Below, piece by piece: positions 1 to 13,127 of a stretch of DNA of 16,574 nt. Origin of the DNA: Camelimonas abortus (GTDB lineage: Bacteria > Pseudomonadota > Alphaproteobacteria > Rhizobiales > Beijerinckiaceae); NCBI RefSeq assembly GCF_042647165.1, contig NZ_JBHRUV010000075.1; one strand, given 5' to 3'. Each line of letters opens with the position of its first letter. Position 1 is the first letter of the stretch. The translations under genes were made by a program, and so were the position numbers. Below the pieces are notes generated by a model. That model made no database searches. It saw only the letters and a list, made by a program, of their open reading frames with translations, and was not told the origin of the DNA.

Positions 1-3
1 AGG

Positions 4-23
4 GGAGCCCCGCGCGGGGCTCC
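4..23 (+). terminator. Hairpin preceding the tandem terminator
   Basis: A perfect inverted repeat, GGAGCCCC (4-11) and GGGGCTCC (16-23), encloses a GCGC loop. No T-run follows, so on its own it is not a classical intrinsic terminator. It lies 13 bases before a complete terminator and probably belongs to the same 3' untranslated region, either as a 3'-end protecting stem or as part of a two-hairpin stop. Confidence 0.5.
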
Positions 24-36
24 GTCCGTGATTCCG

Positions 37-69
37 GCGGCGCCGTCCTGGAGGACGGCGCCGCTTTTT
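37..69 (+). terminator. Intrinsic terminator of the unseen upstream gene
   Basis: A perfect 12-bp stem (37-48 with 53-64) closes a TGGA loop and is followed directly by five T (65-69). This is a textbook rho-independent terminator read on the + strand. The gene it serves lies before the window. In many Alphaproteobacteria the gene before trpT-secE-nusG is a tuf copy, so that is the likely upstream gene, but this is inference. Confidence 0.88.
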
Positions 70-185
70 CATGCGCGTTTTCCCGACGGACAGCGTCCGG
101 CCGCGCCGGACCGCGTCCCGCCGCCGGCGCCCGCCAGCGGGCTGGGGAAAACCCGCGGGGGCGGGGCGGGCGGCGCGCCGCGCAC

Positions 186-214
186 TTGCCAGAGCCGGCG
201 CAATGGTGCATGTA
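186..214 (+). promoter_or_regulatory. Candidate promoter of tRNA-Trp
   Basis: A TTGCCA -35-like element (186-191) is followed after 17 bases by CATGTA (209-214). The -35 is good but the -10 is weak. Position fits, since transcription would start about 25-30 bases before the tRNA. The rest of 70-246 shows only GC-rich sequence with no gene I can support. Confidence 0.35.
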
Positions 215-246
215 CGCCGCACGCAAGGCGCGCGGCGCCGCCGCTT

Positions 247-323
247 AGGAGTGTAGCTCAATCGGCTAGAGCACCGGTCTCCAAAACCGGGGGTTGGGGG
301 TTCGAGTCCCTCCACTCCTGCCA
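247..323 (+). tRNA. trpT: tRNA-Trp (anticodon CCA)
   Basis: Full cloverleaf is visible. The acceptor stem AGGAGTG (247-253) pairs with CACTCCT (313-319), followed by discriminator G320 and an encoded CCA tail (321-323). The D stem is GCTC (256-259) with GAGC (269-272). The anticodon stem CCGGT (274-278) pairs with ACCGG (286-290) around loop CTCCAAA, giving anticodon CCA at 281-283, which reads UGG (tryptophan). The T arm has loop TTCGAGT (301-307) with a 5-bp stem including one G-U pair. Location directly upstream of secE-nusG is typical for proteobacteria. Confidence 0.97.
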
Positions 324-350
324 GCAGCCAGGCTGCCGGCAGGTTTTTTT
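317..350 (+). terminator. Intrinsic terminator overlapping the tRNA-Trp 3' end
   Basis: CCTGCC (317-322) pairs with GGCAGG (338-343). After one A-C mismatch the stem continues as GCAG (324-327) with CTGC (333-336), with a small loop between. Seven T follow (344-350). The first arm uses the last three acceptor-stem bases, the discriminator and the CC of the CCA tail, so the complete terminator stem and the folded tRNA acceptor stem cannot both form. Confidence 0.85.
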
Positions 351-528
351 GTTTCCGGGCCGCCGGGCCGGAGGCGGCCGGCGGGGCGGCCAGTCCGGTT
401 TCTTCCCCATACGTCTCTGGCGCGGCCAGCCGTTCCGCGGTCATAATGGGCCGGCGGCGATTCCGTCTCCGTCCGCGCGGGGCGGGGGATCTGGCCGCGG
501 CGACCTCCCGCGCGGCGAACGGGGGGGC
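351..528 (+). other. Non-coding gap between trpT terminator and the secE promoter
   Basis: I see no supported gene here. There is a GC-rich hairpin, GGCCGCC (358-364) with GGCGGCC (373-379), and a CATAAT (442-447) that resembles a -10 box but has no partner -35 at the right distance. Confidence 0.6.
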
Positions 529-559
529 TTGACGCCAGGGGCGCCGATCGTCCCTATGT
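529..559 (+). promoter_or_regulatory. Candidate promoter of secE-nusG
   Basis: TTGACG (529-534) lies 18-19 bases before CCTATG/CTATGT (553-559). TTGAC-type -35 boxes with a loosely conserved -10 are usual for alphaproteobacterial housekeeping promoters. Transcription would begin near 565, about 80 bases before secE. Because the trpT terminator lies upstream, a promoter here is needed for secE-nusG unless readthrough is high. Confidence 0.5.
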
Positions 560-643
560 CGAACAATTTCCGGTCCCGCCCGCTTGCGGCGCTGGATCCG
601 GCACTCTTGCACTGGGAGCGGGCCGCTCTGGCGGCGCCGGCAC

Positions 644-844
644 ATGATGGCGAAGACTAGCCCTGTTGAATTTATCCAGCAGGTGGGCAAGGAGGCCTCC
701 CGGGTCACCTGGCCGACCCGCAAGGAGACGATGGTCACCACGGCCATGGTGTTCGTGATGGTGATCATCGCCGCGATTTTCTTCGTCGCCGCGGATCAGG
801 TCATCCGTTTCGCCGTGGGCCTCATCCTCGGCGTCGGCCGCTAA
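644..844 (+). CDS. secE: Preprotein translocase subunit SecE
   Basis: SecE is the small essential subunit of the SecYEG channel in the inner membrane, where it clamps SecY. The protein is 66 aa if it begins at ATG 644, or 65 aa from the adjacent ATG 647 (MAKTSPVEF..., the usual family start). This is the short, single-membrane-segment form; E. coli SecE is longer, with three segments. Residues about 6-30 form the amphipathic cytoplasmic helix containing the family signature VTWPTRKE, followed by one hydrophobic segment from about residue 33 to the C-terminus. In-frame codons reach back to 584, but that extension is arginine-rich and not family-like. No strong Shine-Dalgarno is visible before 644. 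nusG begins 10 bases after the stop, so the two are very probably co-transcribed, as in most bacteria. Confidence 0.93.
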   Translation: MMAKTSPVEFIQQVGKEASRVTWPTRKETMVTTAMVFVMVIIAAIFFVAADQVIRFAVGLILGVGR

Positions 845-854
845 GGGGGACGGG

Positions 855-1385
855 ATGGCCAAGCGCTGGTATATCGTCCACGCCTATTCGAACTTCGAGA
901 ACAAGGTGGCCCAGTCGATCCGCGACCAGGCCGCCCAGCGCGGACTGAGCGACAGTTTCGAGGAAATCCTCGTGCCGACCGAGAAGGTCGTCGAGGTGCG
1001 CCGCGGCCGCAAGGTCGACGCCGAGCGCAAGTTCTTCCCCGGCTACGTGCTGGTGAAGTGCGACCTCACCGACGAGGTCTACCACCTCATCAAGAACACG
1101 CCGAAGGTCACCGGCTTCCTCGGCCAGGACCAGAAGCCGATGCCGATCTCCGAAGCGGAGGCGGCGCGGATCAAGGGCCAGGTGCAGGAAGGCGTGGAGC
1201 GTCCCAAGTCGTCCATCACGTTCGAGGTGGGCGAGACGGTGCGCGTCGCCGACGGCCCCTTCGCCTCGTTCAACGGCGTGGTGGAGGAGGTCGACGAGGC
1301 CCGCTCGCGTCTCAAGGTCGCGGTGTCGATCTTCGGCCGCGCCACGCCGGTGGAGCTGGAGTTCACCCAGGTGGACAAGGTCTGA
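855..1385 (+). CDS. nusG: Transcription termination/antitermination factor NusG
   Basis: NusG binds the RNA polymerase clamp through its N-terminal domain and, through its C-terminal KOW domain, contacts Rho or ribosomal protein S10, coupling transcription to termination or translation. The 176-aa product has the usual length. The NGN domain covers about residues 4-115 with the typical start RWYIVHAYSNFENKVA and the RKFFPGYVLVK segment. The KOW domain follows from about residue 125 (VGETVRVADGPFASFNGVV). A strong Shine-Dalgarno, AAGGGGG (843-849), overlaps the secE stop codon and fixes the ATG at 855. The gene shares an operon with secE. It is followed by a 267-base gap with hairpins and a new promoter before rplK. 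Confidence 0.97.
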   Translation: MAKRWYIVHAYSNFENKVAQSIRDQAAQRGLSDSFEEILVPTEKVVEVRRGRKVDAERKFFPGYVLVKCDLTDEVYHLIKNTPKVTGFLGQDQKPMPISEAEAARIKGQVQEGVERPKSSITFEVGETVRVADGPFASFNGVVEEVDEARSRLKVAVSIFGRATPVELEFTQVDKV

Positions 1386-1398
1386 CGCGGATCCGCGC

Positions 1399-1484
1399 CG
1401 CTCCCGTCCCCGGCAGGGGAGGGGGGCGCGCGGCCGCGCCGGAAGCGCCGCGGCGCCCGGGGCCGGACAGGCCGCGGGCGCTTC
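1399..1484 (+). repeat. GC-rich inverted repeats after nusG
   Basis: Two structures follow nusG. The first is an imperfect hairpin at 1399-1428 with core TCCCC/GGGGA. The second region has competing pairings: GAAGCGCC (1442-1449) with GGCGCTTC (1477-1484), or GCGCCCG (1453-1459) with CGGGCGC (1475-1481). No T-run follows either, so they are not classical intrinsic terminators. They could mark the nusG mRNA 3' end or slow polymerase before the rplK promoter. Confidence 0.5.
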
Positions 1485-1489
1485 GCGCA

Positions 1490-1516
1490 TTGACAGAATC
1501 GTGTCCGGCGTTTAAC
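1490..1516 (+). promoter_or_regulatory. Candidate promoter of rplK-rplA
   Basis: A perfect consensus -35 TTGACA (1490-1495) is followed by TTTAAC (1511-1516), a 4/6 match to the -10 at a short 15-base spacing. The arrangement also resembles the Caulobacter housekeeping pattern (TTGACGS, 10-14 bases, GCTANAWC). Transcription would start near 1523, giving a leader of about 130 nt before rplK. Confidence 0.5.
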
Positions 1517-1579
1517 GGACGCACTCTCCAAACGCCGTGGAAGGCGCGCCGGTCGCCAGCCGGAGTCACGCGTCGCACC

Positions 1580-1641
1580 GCGGTCTGCGCAGAACCCGGA
1601 CCTGGGGCGGGAGGACCGCCGCAGGGCGCGGGCGATTTTTT
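1580..1641 (+). promoter_or_regulatory. Possible attenuator in the rplK leader
   Basis: CGCC-GC (1617-1622) pairs with GC-GGCG (1628-1634, one bulged G) around loop AGGGC. An A and six T (1636-1641) follow, giving an intrinsic-terminator shape only 12 bases before the rplK start. An alternative stem, GCGGTC (1580-1585) with GACCGC (1614-1619), uses part of the same bases and would prevent the terminator stem. In E. coli L1 represses this operon by binding the rplK leader; whether L1 or another factor acts on this leader is unknown. Confidence 0.45.
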
Positions 1642-1652
1642 CTGGAGCAGTC

Positions 1653-2102
1653 ATGGCTAAGAAAGTAGTTGGCTACATCAAGCTCGAGGTGCCCGCCGGC
1701 GCCGCGAACCCGTCGCCGCCGATCGGCCCCGCGCTTGGCCAGCGCGGTCTGAACATCATGGAGTTCTGCAAGGCCTTCAACGCGAAGACCGCGCAGATGG
1801 AGAAGGGGACGCCGATCCCGGTGATCATCACCGCGTACGCCGACCGCTCCTTCAGCTTCGAGATGAAGCAGCCGCCGGTGACGTTCTTCCTCAAGAAGGC
1901 CGCCAACCTGAAGCTCGGCAAGAAGCCCGCCTCCGGCGCCAAGACCCCGGGCCGCGGCGCGCCGGTCGCCCGGGTGACCGAAGCCCAGATCCGCGAGATC
2001 GCCGAGAAGAAGATGGCCGACCTCAACTGCGACAGCATTGAGGCGGCGATGTCCATGATCCGCGGCTCCGCCCGCTCGATGGGCATCGAAGTGGTCGCCT
2101 GA
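1653..2102 (+). CDS. rplK: 50S ribosomal protein L11
   Basis: L11 sits at the base of the ribosomal stalk, binds the GTPase-associated region of 23S rRNA and is needed for stringent-factor activation. The 149-aa protein has an N-terminal domain with the thiostrepton-site prolines in NPSPPIGPALGQRG (P23 and P26) and a C-terminal rRNA-binding domain ending in the L11 signature GSARSMGIEVV. It is slightly longer than E. coli L11 because of a basic Pro/Gly-rich stretch at about residues 88-107 (KLGKKPASGAKTPGRGAPVA). The Shine-Dalgarno GGAG (1644-1647) lies 5 bases before the ATG, right after the T-run of the possible attenuator. rplA follows after 11 bases, so the two form one unit, as is usual. 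Confidence 0.97.
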   Translation: MAKKVVGYIKLEVPAGAANPSPPIGPALGQRGLNIMEFCKAFNAKTAQMEKGTPIPVIITAYADRSFSFEMKQPPVTFFLKKAANLKLGKKPASGAKTPGRGAPVARVTEAQIREIAEKKMADLNCDSIEAAMSMIRGSARSMGIEVVA

Positions 2103-2113
2103 GGGAGGCAAGC

Positions 2114-2815
2114 ATGGCCCGTATTTCCAAGCGCGTCGCCGCCGCCCGCCAGGGCATTGACCGCAACCATCCGTACCCGGTCGAAGAGGCCGTGAAGCTC
2201 CTGAAGGAGCGCGCGACCGCGAAGTTCGACGAGACGGTCGAAATCGCCATGAACCTCGGCGTCGATCCGCGTCACGCCGACCAGATGGTGCGCGGCGTCT
2301 GCAACCTGCCCAACGGCACCGGCCGCACCGTGCGCGTGGCCGTGTTCGCCCGCGGCCCCAAGGCTGATGAGGCCAGGGCCGCCGGCGCCGACGTCGTGGG
2401 CGCCGAGGACCTGATGGAGCAGGTGCAGGCCGGCAACATCAACTTCGACCGCTGCATCGCCACGCCGGACATGATGGGTCTGGTCGGCCGCCTCGGCAAG
2501 ATTCTGGGCCCGCGCGGCCTGATGCCGAACCCGCGCGTCGGCACGGTGACCATGGACGTGGCCGGCGCCGTCGGCGCGGCCAAGGGCGGCGCCGTCGAGT
2601 TCCGCGTCGAGAAGGCGGGCATCGTGCACGCCGGCGTCGGCAAGGTCTCCTTCGAAGACGGCAAGCTGGTCGAGAACATCCGCGCTTTCGTGGACGCGGT
2701 GGCCAGGGCGAAGCCCGCCGGCGCCAAGGGCGCGTACATCCAGCGCGTTTCGGTCTCCACCACCATGGGGCCGGGCCTGCGTCTGGATCTCGCCAGCGTC
2801 ACCACCCCGGCCTGA
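2114..2815 (+). CDS. rplA: 50S ribosomal protein L1
   Basis: L1 forms the mobile L1 stalk that helps release E-site tRNA. In many bacteria it is also the translational repressor of rplK-rplA. The product is 233 aa, the normal length. Family features include the start RISKRVAAARQGID, the signature GKILGPRGLMPNPRVGTVT in the middle domain and the C-terminal GPGLRLDLASV. GGGAGG (2103-2108), which immediately follows the rplK stop, is the ribosome binding site and fixes the ATG. The stop is followed by a 7-bp GC hairpin, GGCGCGG (2839-2845) with CCGCGCC (2851-2857), without a T-run, and then by a new promoter. rplKA and rplJL are therefore likely separate transcription units, with some readthrough possible. 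Confidence 0.97.
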   Translation: MARISKRVAAARQGIDRNHPYPVEEAVKLLKERATAKFDETVEIAMNLGVDPRHADQMVRGVCNLPNGTGRTVRVAVFARGPKADEARAAGADVVGAEDLMEQVQAGNINFDRCIATPDMMGLVGRLGKILGPRGLMPNPRVGTVTMDVAGAVGAAKGGAVEFRVEKAGIVHAGVGKVSFEDGKLVENIRAFVDAVARAKPAGAKGAYIQRVSVSTTMGPGLRLDLASVTTPA

Positions 2816-2838
2816 GCCGCGGCGAACGCTTCAGGGGA

Positions 2839-2857
2839 GGCGCGGCCCGTCCGCGCC
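2839..2857 (+). repeat. GC hairpin after rplA
   Basis: GGCGCGG pairs with CCGCGCC around a 5-base CCCGT loop. There is no T-run, so if it ends the rplKA transcript it would need Rho or would act as a 3'-end stabiliser. It sits between the rplA stop and the rplJ promoter. Confidence 0.5.
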
Positions 2858-2879
2858 GGTCCGCCCACGCGCATTGCTA

Positions 2880-2908
2880 TTGGCAAATGACGCTGGAGGG
2901 ACTATTTA
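2880..2908 (+). promoter_or_regulatory. Candidate promoter of rplJ-rplL(-rpoBC)
   Basis: TTGGCA (2880-2885) and TATTTA (2903-2908) are separated by exactly 17 bases and sit in one of the few AT-rich patches of the window. Predicted transcription start is near 2915, which leaves a leader of about 380 nt before rplJ. A TAATAT at 3067-3072 could be a second -10 but has no convincing -35. Confidence 0.6.
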
Positions 2909-2914
2909 CCCCAT

Positions 2915-3296
2915 TCGTAATGCGACCGCCGGTCCGGAATCGGGCCGGCGGCCGGAGATCCGCCCCGCAAGGGCGGTCATGGCCGGGAGACGGAGGCGCG
3001 CCTCCGTCGCACCGGTTTATGCGTCCTGTCCAAGACTGCCGGCGCCTTCAGGGAGTTTCCCGGGCTTAATATCGCATGATGCCAGCACAGACGGGTCTGA
3101 CCGCATTCTGGACACCTGCCGCCATTGGCGCAGCTCAGCCAGCGTAACGGTTCGAACCTCGCACGTCAGGCGCGATTCCTGGTGATCGCGGCCTGGGGGA
3201 CAGGGCTTGCGAGCGTCGCCGCGTTTCCTTCGGGAAGGCGGCGGCATGTGCAGCCGGCGAACAGGGGAAACCCGTTCGCCAACCGGAGAGAGCCAA
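2915..3296 (+). promoter_or_regulatory. Structured rplJ leader (L10-leader type region)
   Basis: The predicted 5' untranslated region contains a series of strong hairpins: 2926-2951 (10-bp stem, one G-U), 2960-2976 (CGCAA loop), 2989-3008 (20-base perfect palindrome), 3167-3195 (10 bp with one bulge), 3217-3243 (capped by a C(UUCG)G tetraloop) and 3256-3280 (GGCGAAC/GTTCGCC plus GGG-GAAA-CCC with one bulged A). The last three lie in the 170 nt before rplJ. That is where the known L10 leader acts in other bacteria: L10 bound to L7/L12 binds its own mRNA there and blocks rplJ-rplL translation. Assignment to that family is by position and structure, not by covariance-model match. Confidence 0.6.
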
Positions 3297-3812
3297 GTGG
3301 ACAGAGCAGCAAAAGCTGAGCTCGTCGCGACTCTCAACGACGTGTTCTCGAACGCGGGCGTTGTGGTCGTGGCCCACTATTCGGGCCTTTCGGTCGCCGA
3401 CATGCAGAAGCTCCGCAGGGAGATGAAGCAGGCCGGCGCTTCCGTGAAGGTCGCGAAAAACCGCATCGCGAAGATCGCTCTCGAAGGCAAGGACGTCGCT
3501 TCCATCGCGCCCCTTCTCAAGGGCCCGACGCTGCTGGCCTACAGCAGCGACCCGGTTGCGGCGGCGAAGGTGGCTGTCGACTTCGCCAAGACCAACGAAA
3601 AGTTCAAGGTGCTTGGCGGCGCGATGGGCGCCACTTCCCTCAACGCGGACGGCGTGAAGGCCCTGGCCTCGCTGCCGTCTCTCGATGAACTGCGCGGCAA
3701 GCTGGTCGGCCTCATCCAGGCCCCGGCGACGAAGCTGGCGCAGCTCTCGACCGCTCCGGCCGCAAAGCTGGCGCGGGTGGTTGGGGCCTATGCCAACAAG
3801 GACGCGGCCTGA
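3297..3812 (+). CDS. rplJ: 50S ribosomal protein L10
   Basis: L10 anchors the L7/L12 dimers to the ribosome at the stalk base and recruits translational GTPases. From the GTG at 3297 the protein is 171 aa, beginning (M)DRAAKAELVATLNDVF and matching the normal alphaproteobacterial start and length. An upstream in-frame ATG at 3207 would add 30 residues translated from the leader hairpins, which is not family-like. GGAGAG (3285-3290) lies 6 bases before the GTG and supports this start. The N-terminal rRNA-binding domain holds VVVAHYSGLSVADM and VKVAKNRIAKIAL. The C-terminal helix (from about residue 135) is the L7/L12 dock, rich in Ala and Leu. rplL follows after 48 bases. Regulation by L10-L12 feedback on the leader is expected from the family. 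Confidence 0.96.
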   Translation: MDRAAKAELVATLNDVFSNAGVVVVAHYSGLSVADMQKLRREMKQAGASVKVAKNRIAKIALEGKDVASIAPLLKGPTLLAYSSDPVAAAKVAVDFAKTNEKFKVLGGAMGATSLNADGVKALASLPSLDELRGKLVGLIQAPATKLAQLSTAPAAKLARVVGAYANKDAA

Positions 3813-3815
3813 GGT

Positions 3816-3834
3816 CTTTGAGACCCTGTCAAAG
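3816..3834 (+). repeat. Small hairpin between rplJ and rplL
   Basis: CTTTGA (3816-3821) pairs with TCAAAG (3829-3834) around a 7-base loop. An alternative is GGTCT/AGACC at 3813-3825. L12 is needed in several copies per ribosome, so a cleavage or stabilising element here is plausible, but nothing in the sequence proves a role. Confidence 0.4.
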
Positions 3835-3860
3835 TTCGAACACAATCAGGAAAGTTTATC

Positions 3861-4241
3861 ATGGCTGATCTGGCTAAACTCGTCGACGACCTGTCGGCTC
3901 TGACCGTTCTCGAGGCCGCTGAGCTGGCCAAGCTGCTTGAGGAGAAGTGGGGCGTGTCCGCCGCGGCCGCCGTGGCCGTGGCCGCTGCTCCGGTTGCTGG
4001 CGGCGCCGGCGCCGCTCCGGCCGAGGAGAAGACCGAGTTCAACGTCGTCCTGGCTTCGGCTGGCGACAAGAAGATCGAGGTCATCAAGGAGGTGCGCGCC
4101 ATCACCGGTCTGGGCCTGAAGGAGGCCAAGGACCTGGTCGAGGGCGCTCCGAAGACCCTGAAGGAAGGCGTCGCCAAGGACGAGGCCCAGAAGATCAAGG
4201 AGCAGCTCGAGAAGGCTGGCGCCAAGGTCGAGCTCACCTGA
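3861..4241 (+). CDS. rplL: 50S ribosomal protein L7/L12
   Basis: L7/L12 is the multicopy flexible stalk protein that recruits EF-Tu, EF-G and other GTPases. The 126-aa product shows the three family parts. The N-terminal dimerisation domain (about residues 1-31) contains LVDDLSALTVLEAAELAKLL. The hinge (about 32-56) is rich in Ala, Val and Gly. The globular C-terminal domain begins near residue 57 with KTEFNVVLASAGDKKIEVIK and includes VRAITGLGLKEAKDLVEGAP, the factor-binding face. AGGA (3848-3851) lies 9 bases before the ATG. It is co-transcribed with rplJ. The 226 bases before rpoB contain several hairpins that probably lower downstream expression relative to rplL. Confidence 0.98.
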   Translation: MADLAKLVDDLSALTVLEAAELAKLLEEKWGVSAAAAVAVAAAPVAGGAGAAPAEEKTEFNVVLASAGDKKIEVIKEVRAITGLGLKEAKDLVEGAPKTLKEGVAKDEAQKIKEQLEKAGAKVELT

Positions 4242-4249
4242 TCCGGATC

Positions 4250-4392
4250 GCGGCCGTCCGCGGGCGGCCGCCCGATCGCGCATGCTGGCGGTCCCGGAGG
4301 AATTCCTCCGGGACCGTCAAGCCGTCTCCGGCGTACGGCCGGAGCTGGCCTGCGGCAGAGCCGCAAACAGGGATTCTGGCGCCGCCGGCGCC
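4250..4392 (+). promoter_or_regulatory. Hairpin cluster between rplL and rpoB (attenuator/processing region)
   Basis: Five hairpins follow one another: 4250-4271 (GCGGCCG/CGGCCGC), 4286-4319 (15-bp stem with AATT loop, of which 4289-4316 is a perfect 28-base palindrome), 4326-4344 (7 bp), 4351-4365 (TGCGGC/GCCGCA) and 4378-4392 (GGCGCC/GGCGCC). None has a following T-run. In E. coli the same gap holds a partial terminator and an RNase III site that set the ratio of ribosomal protein to polymerase mRNA. An equivalent role here is inference. I see no convincing rpoB promoter in the gap. Confidence 0.55.
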
Positions 4393-4467
4393 GCGATCCT
4401 GGCCTGGTCGCCCGCGCTCCCAAAGGCGCCGCTGACCGCCACGGTCGTCTGAATGGTGAGGGACCAC

Positions 4468-8601
<4,134 letters not shown>

Positions 8602-8615
8602 GTTTGCGTCAGCGC

Positions 8616-8643
8616 GCGCCCCGGTCAGCCGGGGCGCCTTTTT
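8616..8643 (+). terminator. Intrinsic terminator between rpoB and rpoC
   Basis: GCGCCCCGG (8616-8624) pairs perfectly with CCGGGGCGC (8629-8637) around loop TCAG. A C and five T (8639-8643) follow. By shape this is a full rho-independent terminator 15 bases after the rpoB stop and 74 bases before rpoC. A second palindrome without T-run, GAAGCCCG/CGGGCTTC (8649-8664), follows. No promoter is evident between here and rpoC. Confidence 0.8.
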
Positions 8644-8717
8644 CCGGTGAAGCCCGCGGGCTTCCGGGGAAGGGACGGGCGCCAGCCCCCCTTCCGCACG
8701 AATTTCAGGAGATGGTG

Positions 8718-12926
<4,209 letters not shown>

Positions 12927-12944
12927 GCCGCGGTTACGCTAACG

Positions 12945-12975
12945 GGGGCCGCCCGCCGGGCGGCCCCTTCCTTTT
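12945..12975 (+). terminator. Intrinsic terminator of the rpoBC unit
   Basis: GGGGCCGCCC (12945-12954) pairs perfectly with GGGCGGCCCC (12958-12967) around a GCC loop and is followed by TTCCTTTT (12968-12975). It lies 18 bases after the rpoC stop and separates the rpoBC unit from the str operon. Confidence 0.88.
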
Positions 12976-13092
12976 GGCGCCCGCCGCGGCAGCGGCGCCG
13001 CAGGAGACGGCGGCCGGCGGGGCAGGGCGGGAAAGCGCGCCTGTTAACGGAACGTCAAGGGGTTGGCGCCGCGGGCGCAGCCGGCGCTCCGG

Positions 13093-13121
13093 TTGACGAA
13101 GCCCGACTCGTCCGGTAGAAG
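13093..13121 (+). promoter_or_regulatory. Promoter of the str operon (rpsL-rpsG-fusA-tuf)
   Basis: TTGACG (13093-13098) and TAGAAG (13116-13121) are exactly 17 bases apart. Both match housekeeping consensus well for an Alphaproteobacterium. Predicted start is near 13128. The upstream stretch 12976-13092 is GC-rich and shows no gene. Confidence 0.68.
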
Positions 13122-13127
13122 AACCCC

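Noticed and set aside
442..447. CATAAT resembling a -10 box upstream of secE.
   Set aside because: No -35-like sequence occurs 15-19 bases upstream. The TTGACG-based promoter at 529 is better supported.
28..660. A 210-codon + strand open frame running through the terminator, tRNA-Trp and secE start.
   Set aside because: It crosses a tRNA and two terminators, has Pro/Arg/Gly-rich sequence and resembles no family I know. It is a product of high GC content.
3067..3072. TAATAT resembling a second -10 box before rplJ.
   Set aside because: The best -35 candidates are at wrong spacing. It was left as a note under the promoter at 2880-2908.
3121..3160. tRNA-like sequence in the rplJ leader (GCGCAGCTCAG then GGTTCGAACC).
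   Set aside because: No anticodon arm or acceptor stem can be drawn, and the stems around TTCGAAC do not pair. It is better read as part of the rplJ leader.
3207..3296. N-terminal extension of L10 from an upstream ATG.
   Set aside because: The 30 extra residues come from hairpin sequence and are not part of the L10 family. The GTG at 3297 has a good ribosome binding site and gives the expected start.
8604..8717. Upstream extension of RpoC by 38 codons.
   Set aside because: It would translate the intrinsic terminator and palindrome. The family start MNQEVMNLF at 8718 has an AGGAG site 6 bases upstream.
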